Of a stretch of 64,000 nucleotides of DNA, positions 20,310-29,318 are shown in pieces. The stretch spans positions 161,418 to 225,417 of the forward strand of contig NZ_CP050253.1 of NCBI RefSeq assembly GCF_011745665.1, given 5' to 3'. A model generated the notes under the pieces. That model was given only the letters and a program-made list of their open reading frames with translations, had not been told where the DNA came from and ran no database searches. Numbering within the stretch: the stretch's first letter is position 1; each line of letters starts with the position of its first letter. Position numbers and translations under genes: made by a program. The DNA is from Zophobihabitans entericus (GTDB lineage Bacteria > Pseudomonadota > Gammaproteobacteria > Enterobacterales > Orbaceae).

Positions 20310-20653
20310 GGGCCGGCTCGAATGCCGTGAGCGATAGAAAACCAGAAACAAATAGCCAGCACAACAATTGAGAACTGGCTAACATAGCTTTGTGACAATA
20401 AAGTCTGGCTGCTAATCAGTTTAGGTTGTGTTAAATAAAATGGTTCTGCTTGAGTAGACTGGGTAGACAGTGATTCCTGCAAATGCGCTTTAGCAATTGA
20501 GGCAATCGTAATAATATTGACAGGCTGACCAGTAATTTGATTTGGCAGTGCCGACGGATTCATGGATAATCCGAAGCCAGCAGCAATCACACCTAATAAT
20601 AAGTGCGATAAAAAGTAACGCTTGCTGATTTGTTGCCAATAATTAATAATCAT
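20297..20653 (-). CDS. secM: SecM translation-arrest monitor of secretion
   Basis: A 118-residue secretion monitor. The N-terminal hydrophobic segment (FLSHLLLGVIAAGFGLS, about 14-30) serves as the export signal. The protein ends with WFSIAHGIRAGPSSL. GIRAGP and the Trp six residues before it are the core of the E. coli arrest sequence. The E. coli Ile beside that Trp is Phe here, and the Phe 11 residues before GIRAGP is Leu. The arrest segment follows a second hydrophobic stretch (FSIVVLAICFWF). SecM stalls its own ribosome until SecA pulls on the chain, raising secA translation. It is immediately upstream of secA and divergent from dciA. Confidence 0.9.
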   Translation of the reverse strand: MIINYWQQISKRYFLSHLLLGVIAAGFGLSMNPSALPNQITGQPVNIITIASIAKAHLQESLSTQSTQAEPFYLTQPKLISSQTLLSQSYVSQFSIVVLAICFWFSIAHGIRAGPSSL

Positions 20654-20747
20654 AACGACAATATGTTACCCCATTTTTACTAGTTTGGACATGGTTATTT
20701 TTTGATCCCGTTGATATCATAAACCAACTTAATTAACGAGACTTTAT

Positions 20748-21218
20748 ATGCGCAGTAGCACACCTCAATCGCTGGAAAATCTGATTAGTGACGACTCGTC
20801 ACTCAAAGCGATCCAACAACGTGCCATAGCTTTGATGAAAATTGAGCAGGAAGTAAAAAAACATCTGCCTGAACAATTACGCGCTGCATGTCGTGTTGCT
20901 AATTATCGTAATTATGTCCTGATCATCGAAGTTTCAAGTGCCGGCTGGTTAACTCGATTACGTTATGAGCAGGAAAAGCTCCTTTCGAACCTAAGACAAA
21001 GCCTGTTGCCATCGATATCTTCCATTAGTTATGTAATTAATCCGGAATTACAGACTGTAAAGCACATTATGCAAAATACTCAACTGGAAAAAGAGCGTAC
21101 GCTCAGTCCACAAAGTGCCGCCATTCTGGAAGAAATTGCTAAAAATAGTCCTGCCCGCTTACAAACTCAGTTACTAAAACTGGCAAAACATGCAAAAAAA
21201 TCTGATAATAAGGACTAG
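20748..21218 (+). CDS. dciA: DciA-like replicative helicase loader (DUF721)
   Basis: 156 residues of the DUF721 family. The N-terminal domain (about 10-100) shows the KH-like pattern with LPEQLRAACRVANYRNYVLIIEV and WLTRLRYEQEKLLSNLR; the C-terminal third is a basic helical tail. DciA proteins help load the DnaB helicase at the origin in most bacteria. E. coli lacks DciA and uses DnaC instead, so this gene suggests that the host keeps the ancestral loader. It is divergent from secM (94-base gap), as in several gammaproteobacteria where DUF721 sits beside secA. Confidence 0.85.
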   Translation: MRSSTPQSLENLISDDSSLKAIQQRAIALMKIEQEVKKHLPEQLRAACRVANYRNYVLIIEVSSAGWLTRLRYEQEKLLSNLRQSLLPSISSISYVINPELQTVKHIMQNTQLEKERTLSPQSAAILEEIAKNSPARLQTQLLKLAKHAKKSDNKD

Positions 21219-21284
21219 CCGAGAGCGGACAAGTAGGCTAATCTACACGCAAATCTATAAAGAGTAATGCAAGGAGTAAAAATA

Positions 21285-21698
21285 ATGACAACAGAGATGA
21301 TCCAATATCTGGTAATTGGTGCAGTGGTAGGTCTGTTAGTTGGACTGATTTTATCTAACATCTTAAATCCTAAATTACGTAAATATCGTAAAATTAAAAA
21401 AGAGCTAGATGATACGAAACAAGAACTGGTTAATCAGAAACAAGTAATTGCTAAACATTTTTCTCACAGTGCTGAACTACTTGATAATATGGCCAGAGAT
21501 TTCCGTCGCCTTTATCAACATATGGCAGAAAACTCAAGCCAGTTATTATCTGATGCAGAGTTAAAAGAGCCAACTTATGATGGTATTGAAATTGCAGAAA
21601 CTCATAAATTAGAAGAGCCTGCACTGGAAGAAGCACCAAAAGATTATTCAGGAAATCCATCAGGATTATTAAAACCTGATACAGAACATAAATCCTAA
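21285..21698 (+). CDS. zapG: ZapG/YhcB cell-division and envelope protein
   Basis: An inner-membrane protein (DUF1043) of 137 residues with one N-terminal helix (LVIGAVVGLLVGLILSN), then a long coiled coil (about 35-85) containing FSHSAELLDNMARDFRRLYQ, which closely matches E. coli YhcB/ZapG. The C-terminus is acidic and proline-containing and ends in YSGNPSGLL, also like E. coli. ZapG links division with envelope synthesis. The frame opens at 21267, but AAGGAG at 21271-21276 lies 8 bases before the ATG at 21285, which I take as the start. degQ follows, as yhcB and degQ are neighbours in E. coli. Confidence 0.93.
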   Translation: MTTEMIQYLVIGAVVGLLVGLILSNILNPKLRKYRKIKKELDDTKQELVNQKQVIAKHFSHSAELLDNMARDFRRLYQHMAENSSQLLSDAELKEPTYDGIEIAETHKLEEPALEEAPKDYSGNPSGLLKPDTEHKS

Positions 21699-21823
21699 TC
21701 TTGTTTTTTTAAGATCCATCCCCATAATTCTATCATTACGCCAGAGAAATCTGGCGCAATCTCAACTTTACTTTATTTAGTTTAGTTAATATTGAGTTAA
21801 GTTAATTTATGAGAGAGTGATTA

Positions 21824-23206
21824 ATGATGAATAATTCTAACCGCAAAGGAAAACTACTCAGTGTTTTAGCATTGAGTATCGGATTAAGTTTTACTGCCCT
21901 GCCTTCTGCTTATGCATCGCTACCAGCTTTTTTAACTGGTGAAGATGGAACAGAACAAGCTATGCCAAGTCTGGCGCCTATGCTTGAACACGTACTACCT
22001 TCAGTAGTGAGTATTCAGGTAGAAGGAACCGCTCAGATGCAACCCAATATTCCGGAAGAATTTCGTCAATTCTTTGGTTATCGTGGCAATCAAGAGCGTG
22101 CCTTTGTAGGACAAGGCTCCGGGGTGATTATTAACGCAGATAAGGGCTATGTCGTCACCAATAATCACGTGATCGATAATGCCAATAAAATCAAAATCTC
22201 CTTAAATGACGGACGGGAATTTACCGCTAAACTGATTGGTCGTGATCCGCAGTCAGATATTGCCTTACTGCAAATTGAAGATGGTAAGCGTTTAACCGCC
22301 ATTAAAGTGTCTGATTCCGATAAATTAAAAGTCGGTGACTTCGCTGTTGCTATCGGTAATCCTTTTGGTATCGGTCAAACGGTAACATCAGGGATTATTT
22401 CTGCCCTTGGCCGTAGCGGTTTAAATATGAATGGTTTTGAAAACTTCATTCAAACCGATGCTTCAATTAACCGTGGTAACTCTGGTGGCGCGTTAATCAA
22501 CTTAAAAGGTGAGCTGATCGGTATCAATACTGCAATTATTGCCCCGGGTGGTGGTAACGTTGGTATCGGCTTTGCTATCCCAAGTAACATGGTAGAGAAC
22601 CTAACCTCTCAGCTAATTGAGTTTGGTGAAGTGAAACGTGGAGTCCTTGGTATTAAAGGTAATGAGTTAACATCTGATATCGCTAAAGCCTTTGATCTGG
22701 ATGTACAAAAAGGTGCGTTTGTCAGTGAAGTGATTGAAAACTCCTCTGCAGCAGATGCTGGTGTTAAAGCAGGTGACGTGATTATCTCTTTAGATGGTAA
22801 AGCCATTGATAGCTTTGCTGAGTTGCGCGCTAAAATTGCCACTATGGGTGCCGGACGTGACGTATCACTAGGTATTATCCGTGATGGTAAACAACAAACT
22901 TTAACGGCAAAACTAAAAAATAGTGATGAAGCAGTAACAGAGGCAAAATCTCTTCATCCATCTTTAGAAGGTGCCACACTGGTAAATGGTGACGCGACCG
23001 GTCAATCTGGTGTTGTCATTGAGAATGTTGCTCAGGGCTCACCGGCAGCACGTTTAAGTTTACAGGCTGGTGATGTCATTACTGGTGTTAACCGTGAACG
23101 TATTGATAACATCGCTGATTTAAGAAAAATCATCGACAGTAAACCATCTGCTATCGCGTTAAACATTGTGCGCGGCAATAGCCGGGTTTACCTCATCTTA
23201 CGTTAA
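21824..23206 (+). CDS. degQ: Periplasmic serine endoprotease DegQ/DegP (Do family)
   Basis: A 460-residue HtrA protease that degrades or refolds damaged periplasmic proteins. A signal peptide ends near SAYAS (about residue 31). The trypsin-like domain has the triad His115 (TNNHVI), Asp145 (SDIALL) and Ser220 (RGNSGGAL). Two PDZ domains follow (about 265-355 and 375-460). Its length and the short Q-linker region favour DegQ over the longer DegP, as does its place after zapG/yhcB, the E. coli order. Two ATGs (21824 and 21827) are possible. A strong terminator follows. Confidence 0.94.
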   Translation: MMNNSNRKGKLLSVLALSIGLSFTALPSAYASLPAFLTGEDGTEQAMPSLAPMLEHVLPSVVSIQVEGTAQMQPNIPEEFRQFFGYRGNQERAFVGQGSGVIINADKGYVVTNNHVIDNANKIKISLNDGREFTAKLIGRDPQSDIALLQIEDGKRLTAIKVSDSDKLKVGDFAVAIGNPFGIGQTVTSGIISALGRSGLNMNGFENFIQTDASINRGNSGGALINLKGELIGINTAIIAPGGGNVGIGFAIPSNMVENLTSQLIEFGEVKRGVLGIKGNELTSDIAKAFDLDVQKGAFVSEVIENSSAADAGVKAGDVIISLDGKAIDSFAELRAKIATMGAGRDVSLGIIRDGKQQTLTAKLKNSDEAVTEAKSLHPSLEGATLVNGDATGQSGVVIENVAQGSPAARLSLQAGDVITGVNRERIDNIADLRKIIDSKPSAIALNIVRGNSRVYLILR

Positions 23207-23222
23207 TTAATTTTTGCATTAA

Positions 23223-23250
23223 AAAAGCCCTCTTATGAGGGCTTTTCTTT
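23223..23250. terminator. Rho-independent terminator after degQ
   Basis: AAAAGCCCTC (23223-23232) and GAGGGCTTTT (23237-23246) form a 10-bp stem with a TTAT loop, then TCTTTT. Poly-A on the other flank lets it serve the convergent DUF3597 gene as well. Confidence 0.93.
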
Positions 23251-23261
23251 TAGCTATAAAC

Positions 23262-23672
23262 TTATTTTAAGCTATCCGGCACTTTACCGCCGTTTTCAGC
23301 TAATTTACGCATCACTTGTTTGTGTAACCAAATATTCATTGATGCAGAATCGTTAGTATCGCCCTGATAATGTAATTCAGCTGCTAATTGTTTACGTGCA
23401 GGCAGGCTGCTGTCTAAGCCTAATAATTTCATCAGGTCAACGATAGATACACGCCAGTTTAATTTTTGGCCGCTTTGTTTAAGCATACCATCTAAAATAC
23501 TTTCAACATCAACGACAGTTGCTGGTTGTTCAGCTTGCGGAGCTTGTTCTGCTGGTGCAGGCGCTACAGCTTCTTCGGTTTGATTGCCTTTATTTACTTT
23601 ATCCGCGATATCTTTCATTGAACCAAAAGCTGGGGTAAAAATTTTAGACATAATGTCTTTAAAAATACTCAT
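23262..23672 (-). CDS. DUF3597 domain protein
   Basis: 136 residues, apparently cytosolic (no signal peptide or membrane helix). The N-terminus MSIFKDIMSKIF and a Pro/Ala/Glu-rich linker (about 30-52) precede a compact C-terminal domain with VDVESILDGMLKQSGQKLNW, SIVDLMKLLGLDSSLPARK and a Trp-containing helix. This matches the DUF3597 family, known from a structure but without an assigned biochemical role. The gene is alone between a terminator and tRNA-Ala. AAGGGAG upstream of the ATG is a good ribosome site. Confidence 0.85.
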   Translation of the reverse strand: MSIFKDIMSKIFTPAFGSMKDIADKVNKGNQTEEAVAPAPAEQAPQAEQPATVVDVESILDGMLKQSGQKLNWRVSIVDLMKLLGLDSSLPARKQLAAELHYQGDTNDSASMNIWLHKQVMRKLAENGGKVPDSLK

Positions 23673-23828
23673 GTAATAACTCCCTTTCTATTCTTATAAA
23701 ATATAATTTATAAATGATATAAATTCCTGCGCAATGTAGCGGGATTTTAAGAAATATTCAAGATTAAATGATAACTTATTGTGATAGGTGGAGTATTAAA
23801 ACAGCTTCCTGACTGAAAGATATTGATT

Positions 23829-23904
<76 letters not shown>

Positions 23905-23981
23905 ACTATAGAAGGGAAAACTGAGCGCAATGATATGCAACTCAGAGAAAACTGTCAACAACTTTACCTGATTAAATAACA

Positions 23982-24018
23982 ATTAAGCCGACAATCTGAG
24001 AGAATTTGTCGGCTTAAT
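23982..24018 (-). terminator. Terminator after secF
   Basis: ATTAAGCCGACAA (23982-23994) pairs perfectly with TTGTCGGCTTAAT (24006-24018), giving a 13-bp stem with an 11-base loop, 8 bases past the secF stop. It closes the yajC-secD-secF operon. The U-tract is weak. Confidence 0.8.
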
Positions 24019-24026
24019 ATACAGGC

Positions 24027-25055
24027 TTAACGCATAATTGGATCTTGATCCGCGCCTTCTGCTTCCACTTTTGGCGGCATGAAGTTTTCACGACGTGATC
24101 CTAATTTAAGTGCTGTATAAGCAGCAACATAAATAGACGATACGGTACCAAGAATAATACCAATACCCAATGTTTCAGAGAACCCTTTTAACATACTTCC
24201 ACCCCAAATATACAAACAGATAACAACTGCTAGTGTTGTTCCTGATGTCATTAAGGTACGGCTTAATGTTTGAGTCAGGGAAATATTAATCACGTCATAA
24301 GGTGATGCACGACGAATCTTGGTAAAGTTTTCACGAATACGGTCAAATACCACAATGGTATCATTCAGTGAGTAACCAATGATCGACAGCAGTGCTGCAA
24401 TGATGGTTAAATCCAGCTCTCTTTGGAAAAGAGATAAATAACCCACTGTAATAACAACGTCATGGGCTAGACCAATAACAGCACCAGTACCAAAGCGCCA
24501 TTCAAAACGGAACCAGATATAAATAAGGATACAAACCAGTGCAGCAATAATTGCCAGTACACCGTCCTGAGCCAGTTCAGCACCAACGCTTGGACCAACA
24601 AACTCAACACGTTTTACCACTGCATCTGGATCGATATCACGATGCATCAAATTAGATAACTCCGTACCTAATTGATTACTTTCTCTCATTACCTGACTTG
24701 CATCATTCGCATCTTTTGCAACTACCGGAGGCAAGCGAATAATAATGTCACGACTACTACCATAATACTGCACGATAGGGTCATGATATCCCGCATTGCT
24801 CATGGTGCTGCGAATTTGTTCAAGTTCAACTGGTTGGCTTAATGTGATCTCAACCGATGTACCACCAGTGAAATCTAGACCTAAGTTAAACCCTTTTTGC
24901 CAGACAATAATAATAGAAGCTACCACAAGTATCATCGAAATGATAAAAGCAGGTGCCCCAATTTTTAGAAAATCAAATACACGGCGCCCGTGATTTAAAT
25001 CTTCAACACTGACTGGACCTTGTTGTTCTGTTTCAGTTAACTGTGTCTTAGCCAC
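24027..25055 (-). CDS. secF: Protein translocase accessory subunit SecF
   Basis: An inner-membrane subunit which with SecD uses the proton gradient to pull exported proteins out of SecYEG. 342 residues with six transmembrane helices. The first periplasmic domain begins GFNLGLDFTGGTSVEITL. The TM4 region contains IIALLSIIGYSLNDTIVVFDRIREN, the conserved SecF block with the proton-pathway Asp. It starts 9 bases after secD. The C-terminus ends in an acidic charged tail (PKVEAEGADQDPIMR). Confidence 0.97.
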   Translation of the reverse strand: MAKTQLTETEQQGPVSVEDLNHGRRVFDFLKIGAPAFIISMILVVASIIIVWQKGFNLGLDFTGGTSVEITLSQPVELEQIRSTMSNAGYHDPIVQYYGSSRDIIIRLPPVVAKDANDASQVMRESNQLGTELSNLMHRDIDPDAVVKRVEFVGPSVGAELAQDGVLAIIAALVCILIYIWFRFEWRFGTGAVIGLAHDVVITVGYLSLFQRELDLTIIAALLSIIGYSLNDTIVVFDRIRENFTKIRRASPYDVINISLTQTLSRTLMTSGTTLAVVICLYIWGGSMLKGFSETLGIGIILGTVSSIYVAAYTALKLGSRRENFMPPKVEAEGADQDPIMR

Positions 25056-25064
25056 AATAAACTC

Positions 25065-26921
25065 CTAAATAGATAATTTCTCAACCCGACGGCCACCATA
25101 AACAAGGTTAGCGAGTGCACGCGTACCAACGATAGAGGTAAACATTGATGTCATAACACCAATACCCAGCGTGATAGCAAAGCCTTTAATCGAGCCTGTA
25201 CCTACTGCATAAAGAATCACAGCAGTAATTAATGTGGTAATATTGGCATCAAAGATACTGTTCCAGGCACCAGCATAACCTTCATTGATCGCTTGCTGTA
25301 CACCGCGTCCATTACGGAGCTCTTCTTTAATACGTTCATTAATCAGTACGTTGGCATCCACCGCCATACCAACGGTCAATACAATACCAGCAATACCTGG
25401 CATACTCAGTGTAGCCCCCGGTAACAGTGACATCACACCAACAATTAGTACCAAGTTAGCGACTAAAGCCAAGCTCGCAAATACACCAAACAGACGATAC
25501 ATCAGTAACATAAAGACAACTGAGATCATGAGACCCCAGAAACAAGACTCCAAACCTTGAGTAATATTTTCTTGCCCCATAGTTGGTCCAACTGTACGCT
25601 CTTCAACAATTTGAATTGGTGCAATGAGCGCACCAGCACGTAGTAGTTGTGATAATTGTGAGGCTTCTGCAGCTGAATCTAAACCTGAAATCTGGAAACG
25701 ATCGCTAAAATAGTCCCGGATACGAGCAACGTTAATCACTTCCTCTGTTTTTTCCAGAATTGCTTTCCCGTTTTCATCACGACGTCCACTATCTTTATAC
25801 TCAACAAAAAGTGTCGCCATAAAGCTACCCTTATTGTTTTGAGTAAAGTTAAACATCGTCTTACCACCGGCGCTATCTAAAACGATATCAACCACAGGCT
25901 GACCATATTCATTAACACGAGACTGCGCTTCACGAATGTGATCACCAGTTAAAACAACACGTTTATAAACTAAAACCGCACCACCAGTACGATCATATTT
26001 GACCTCAGAACCAAATGGCGCAGTTGCACGGCCAGCAGCAATCGCATTCATATCAACTGATGTTGAAGGATTAACCTGACGAAACTCAAGGGTTGCCGTT
26101 GCACCTAAAATTTGTTTTGCCAGCGCAGTATCCTGAATACCAGGTAATTCAACAATAATACGTTCTGCACCCTGGCGCTGAACAATGGGCTCTGCTACAC
26201 CTAACTGGTTCACACGATTACGCAAAATCGTAGTATTTTGTTGTACTGCTTCTGTTTTTGCGGCTTGTAAGCGCGCTTCACTCAGACTGATGACAAGTCC
26301 TGTAGTATCTTGCGAGGTTACATTAAAATCTCTTAATAAATCAATTCGTTGAGCCACTTCCTGTCTGGCTTCTGAGGTTGCAAAACGGACAATAATTTGT
26401 TGATTATTACCTTTTGCAATCGAGGTATAAGCTAATTTGTTTTCTTTAAAATCCGCTTTTAAATTTTCGATAGCTTGTGTTAGTAAATTATCGATCGCCG
26501 TCGTCATATCCACTTCCATTAAGAAGTGTACACCACCACGTAAATCGAGCCCCAGCTTCATTGGCTCTGCACCAAACATTCTTAGCCAATCAGGCGTTGC
26601 CGGAGCAAGGTTAAGTGCCACAACATAATCATCACCAAGGGCTTGTGAAAGAACTTCTTTGGCCAGTAGCTGAGTATCGTTGTTACTAACACGAATCAGA
26701 ATTGTATTATTTTCAAATACGATGGATTTAGCATCAATTAGCTCTTTATCAAGGATCTGCTTGACCTTGTCTTGAGTCTCTACATTGACTTCTAAACCTC
26801 GGGTACCTGAAATTTGAACTGCGGGATCTTCACCGTAGATATTTGGAAGTGCATAAAGGAGGCCGGCGCAAATTACGACGACCAACATAATATACTTCCA
26901 CAAAGGATAACGATTTAACAC
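25065..26921 (-). CDS. secD: Protein translocase accessory subunit SecD
   Basis: Partner of SecF in the proton-driven late step of Sec export. 618 residues, near E. coli SecD (615). The N-terminal helix MLNRYPLWKYIMLVVVICAGLLYALPNIYGEDPAVQ is followed by a large periplasmic region (P1), including LGLDLRGGVHFLMEVD. The six-helix membrane part holds GIAGIVLTVGMAVDANVLINERIKEE, with the conserved Asp needed for proton use. It sits between yajC and secF as in E. coli; queA and tgt, which usually precede yajC, are replaced by nuoN. Confidence 0.97.
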   Translation of the reverse strand: MLNRYPLWKYIMLVVVICAGLLYALPNIYGEDPAVQISGTRGLEVNVETQDKVKQILDKELIDAKSIVFENNTILIRVSNNDTQLLAKEVLSQALGDDYVVALNLAPATPDWLRMFGAEPMKLGLDLRGGVHFLMEVDMTTAIDNLLTQAIENLKADFKENKLAYTSIAKGNNQQIIVRFATSEARQEVAQRIDLLRDFNVTSQDTTGLVISLSEARLQAAKTEAVQQNTTILRNRVNQLGVAEPIVQRQGAERIIVELPGIQDTALAKQILGATATLEFRQVNPSTSVDMNAIAAGRATAPFGSEVKYDRTGGAVLVYKRVVLTGDHIREAQSRVNEYGQPVVDIVLDSAGGKTMFNFTQNNKGSFMATLFVEYKDSGRRDENGKAILEKTEEVINVARIRDYFSDRFQISGLDSAAEASQLSQLLRAGALIAPIQIVEERTVGPTMGQENITQGLESCFWGLMISVVFMLLMYRLFGVFASLALVANLVLIVGVMSLLPGATLSMPGIAGIVLTVGMAVDANVLINERIKEELRNGRGVQQAINEGYAGAWNSIFDANITTLITAVILYAVGTGSIKGFAITLGIGVMTSMFTSIVGTRALANLVYGGRRVEKLSI

Positions 26922-26969
26922 GATGTATTCTCTTGTGGGTTTGTTATAACTTTAATTAACGATTGTTAA

Positions 26970-27299
26970 TTAAAGTGATTTCATTGTGCCTTTTGGAAGA
27001 ACAGCAGCGATAAAATCTCTTTTAATTACAACTTCAGTTGTGTCATTAAGTTCTAATGAAACATAACCGCTTTCGCTAACTTTTGCTACACGACCGATTA
27101 ATCCACCATTTGTCAGAACTTCATCACCTTTAGCAATTGAAGACATAAGCTCTCTATGAGATTTCGCACGTTTTTGTTGTGGGCGAAGAATCATGAAGTA
27201 GAAAAACAGACCAAAAACAACCAACATAATTGGGAAGAAATATGGGTTAGTTTCAGCAGCACCAGTGTCCGCATAAGCGTTAGAAATTAAAAAATCCAT
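26970..27299 (-). CDS. yajC: Sec translocon accessory protein YajC
   Basis: A small single-span inner-membrane protein (109 residues) that associates with SecDF and AcrB. The helix FFPIMLVVFGLFFYFMILRPQQKRAKSHRELM and the C-terminal LTNGGLIGRVAKVSESGYVSLELND are typical. It opens the yajC-secD-secF operon. The gap to the upstream nuoN is 151 bases, so a separate promoter is likely, although none is clear. Confidence 0.95.
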   Translation of the reverse strand: MDFLISNAYADTGAAETNPYFFPIMLVVFGLFFYFMILRPQQKRAKSHRELMSSIAKGDEVLTNGGLIGRVAKVSESGYVSLELNDTTEVVIKRDFIAAVLPKGTMKSL

Positions 27300-27450
27300 T
27301 ACTATTCCTCTTAAATCGAATTATTTAAAAAACAGCTGAGACATAATACATGAAAAAGACTATGAATGCATAACTATCCTGTCTGAATTTGTTATGAGTC
27401 AATGCGTTTTAATCATCACATCTCAATAATTGGGATCAACTACCAGTAAA

Positions 27451-29316
27451 TCAAGGTACTAAATAATGTGCAGCACTCACCAAAGTAAATAGTGGCTGAG
27501 GATAAATACCGCAGAACAAAATTAACAATGCCGATAATACAATGATTGTTTCACTAAAACCGATATTTTTTAATCTTAATACAACGTTATGTTCCATCCC
27601 CGGTTCTGGTGTATCAGTCGCATCGGGTTTTAGATATAAGTTAATAACCAGACGTAAATAGAAATAGAGCCCAAAAGCACTACCAATAACAATCGCTGTA
27701 GCCAGCCACCAAAATTCAGCTGTCACACTTAAAATAATCAGAGCAAATCGACTCATAAAGCCAATAGTCAGTGGAATACCTGCCAGTGATAACAGACCCA
27801 CAGCAATAGACAGTGCCATTACCGGACGTCGCCAGAATAAACCTTTTAAGTCAGTATCCTGTTCCCTGTCATGACGATGGCTTGAACTTGACTCCAGACT
27901 AATCACACCAAAGACACAAATATTAGCCAGAACATAGCTCACCAGATAGATGCCGATAGTTTCCAGCGCTAAGACCTGATACTGAACAGCAATTAATGCA
28001 ATAAACAGATAGCCGAAGTTAGCAATAGATGAATAAGCTAACAGGCGTTTGGTATTTGTTTGCATCAGTGCAAAGAAGTTACCCCAAATAATAGAACAAA
28101 ATGCCATTAATATAAGGATGAGTCTCATCGCTTCATGATTGACAATCGGAGCAAGTAAAAATAGGCGTGCAACGGCACAGAAAATAGCCATCTTAGCCAT
28201 CGTCGCCAGCAGTAAAGATACCGCTGTTGGCGCTCCCTGAAATACATCAGGTAACCAAAGCTGGAACGGTACTAAAGAGAGCTTAAACCCAACGCCGACC
28301 AGCATCAAACAAACACCGGTTAACAGTAATAAGTCAGGATGTGCCAGAATAGATAATTGATAGCTTAATCCACTAAATGTCAGCTCTCCGGTCGCCGCAT
28401 AGTAAAATGCGATACCAAGTAGTAAGAACATGGTAGCAACAGCTGAGAGGATCATATATTTAATCGCCGCTTCTATCGCATTGGACTGACTATACTGGAA
28501 GCCAATAAGCCCAACCAGTGGAATAGAGATCAACTCAATACCAATAAAGAGTGAGATTAAATGACTGGCATAAACCAGAATAATGCCACCAAGTGAAGCA
28601 AATAATAAAATTAAATAGAATAACCCCTGGTCATCGGAATCCGCTTTAAACCATTGAAATGCCAATGCTGCCACAATAATACAGATGATTAAGATTAAAC
28701 CAGTATAAAGCAGGCCGTAGCCATCACAGGTAAATAAGATAGTAACGTAAGAAGCCTTCCAGATATGAGCAGAAACTAGCTCAACATCACTAGTCGTTAC
28801 AGAATCCTGTGTCGTTTGTGCAACAGTATCATCTGTTGCATCTAATAAATTAGTACCGACTTCTTCAGACACATTCCCTGAATTTACAATATTTTGATTT
28901 ATTTGAATATTTTCAGGGTCATTAGTCTCAGTACTATCTATCACTGATTCTTCGGTAGTCGCCACCGGCAGCTCATCAGAAATCACTGTCTCAGTATCGT
29001 CAGCCACAGGTGCTGTTAGTGCAGGTGTCGGTGCAGGAATCAGTGAACCCGGATGCGTAATCTGATCCGCATCATTAAATAGATTGATTTGATAATTCTG
29101 CTGCTGAACTTCAACTGTTTTTGGAAAAGTAATAATCTGATAACCTAAAATAACAGTAGCAGCTAAAGCCGCACACAAACTGATGACTGAGAAGATAGCA
29201 CAAACTTTAGTACCAACTCTTAGCAGCAATAATAAGAACAGTAAAATAACAATCGCCAACCCAATAATCAGAATGGGAGATAAATAGTAGAAATCAGAGA
29301 GTGCTATGCTCATCAT
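27451..29316 (-). CDS. nuoN: NADH-quinone oxidoreductase subunit N with a large extra segment
   Basis: An antiporter-like membrane subunit of complex I. 621 residues, about 135 more than E. coli NuoN (485). After two N-terminal helices there is an insertion (about residues 70-192) rich in Thr, Val, Asp, Glu, Asn and Pro, with almost no Lys or Arg. The subunit then continues normally at FTCDGYGLLYTG. Key charged residues align with E. coli at a constant offset of 128: E133 (E261), K158 (K286), K217 (K345) and K247 (K375) are kept; K395 is Arg523, H224 is Gln352 and H305 is Asn433. Last gene of the nuoJKLMN operon, 2 bases after nuoM. Confidence 0.93.
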   Translation of the reverse strand: MMSIALSDFYYLSPILIIGLAIVILLFLLLLLRVGTKVCAIFSVISLCAALAATVILGYQIITFPKTVEVQQQNYQINLFNDADQITHPGSLIPAPTPALTAPVADDTETVISDELPVATTEESVIDSTETNDPENIQINQNIVNSGNVSEEVGTNLLDATDDTVAQTTQDSVTTSDVELVSAHIWKASYVTILFTCDGYGLLYTGLILIICIIVAALAFQWFKADSDDQGLFYLILLFASLGGIILVYASHLISLFIGIELISIPLVGLIGFQYSQSNAIEAAIKYMILSAVATMFLLLGIAFYYAATGELTFSGLSYQLSILAHPDLLLLTGVCLMLVGVGFKLSLVPFQLWLPDVFQGAPTAVSLLLATMAKMAIFCAVARLFLLAPIVNHEAMRLILILMAFCSIIWGNFFALMQTNTKRLLAYSSIANFGYLFIALIAVQYQVLALETIGIYLVSYVLANICVFGVISLESSSSHRHDREQDTDLKGLFWRRPVMALSIAVGLLSLAGIPLTIGFMSRFALIILSVTAEFWWLATAIVIGSAFGLYFYLRLVINLYLKPDATDTPEPGMEHNVVLRLKNIGFSETIIVLSALLILFCGIYPQPLFTLVSAAHYLVP

Positions 29317-29318
29317 AA

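Noticed and set aside
27451-29316. NuoN insertion as a frameshift or assembly artefact
   Set aside because: The frame is open throughout, both flanks align with E. coli at a constant offset, and codon usage looks like that of the rest of the gene.
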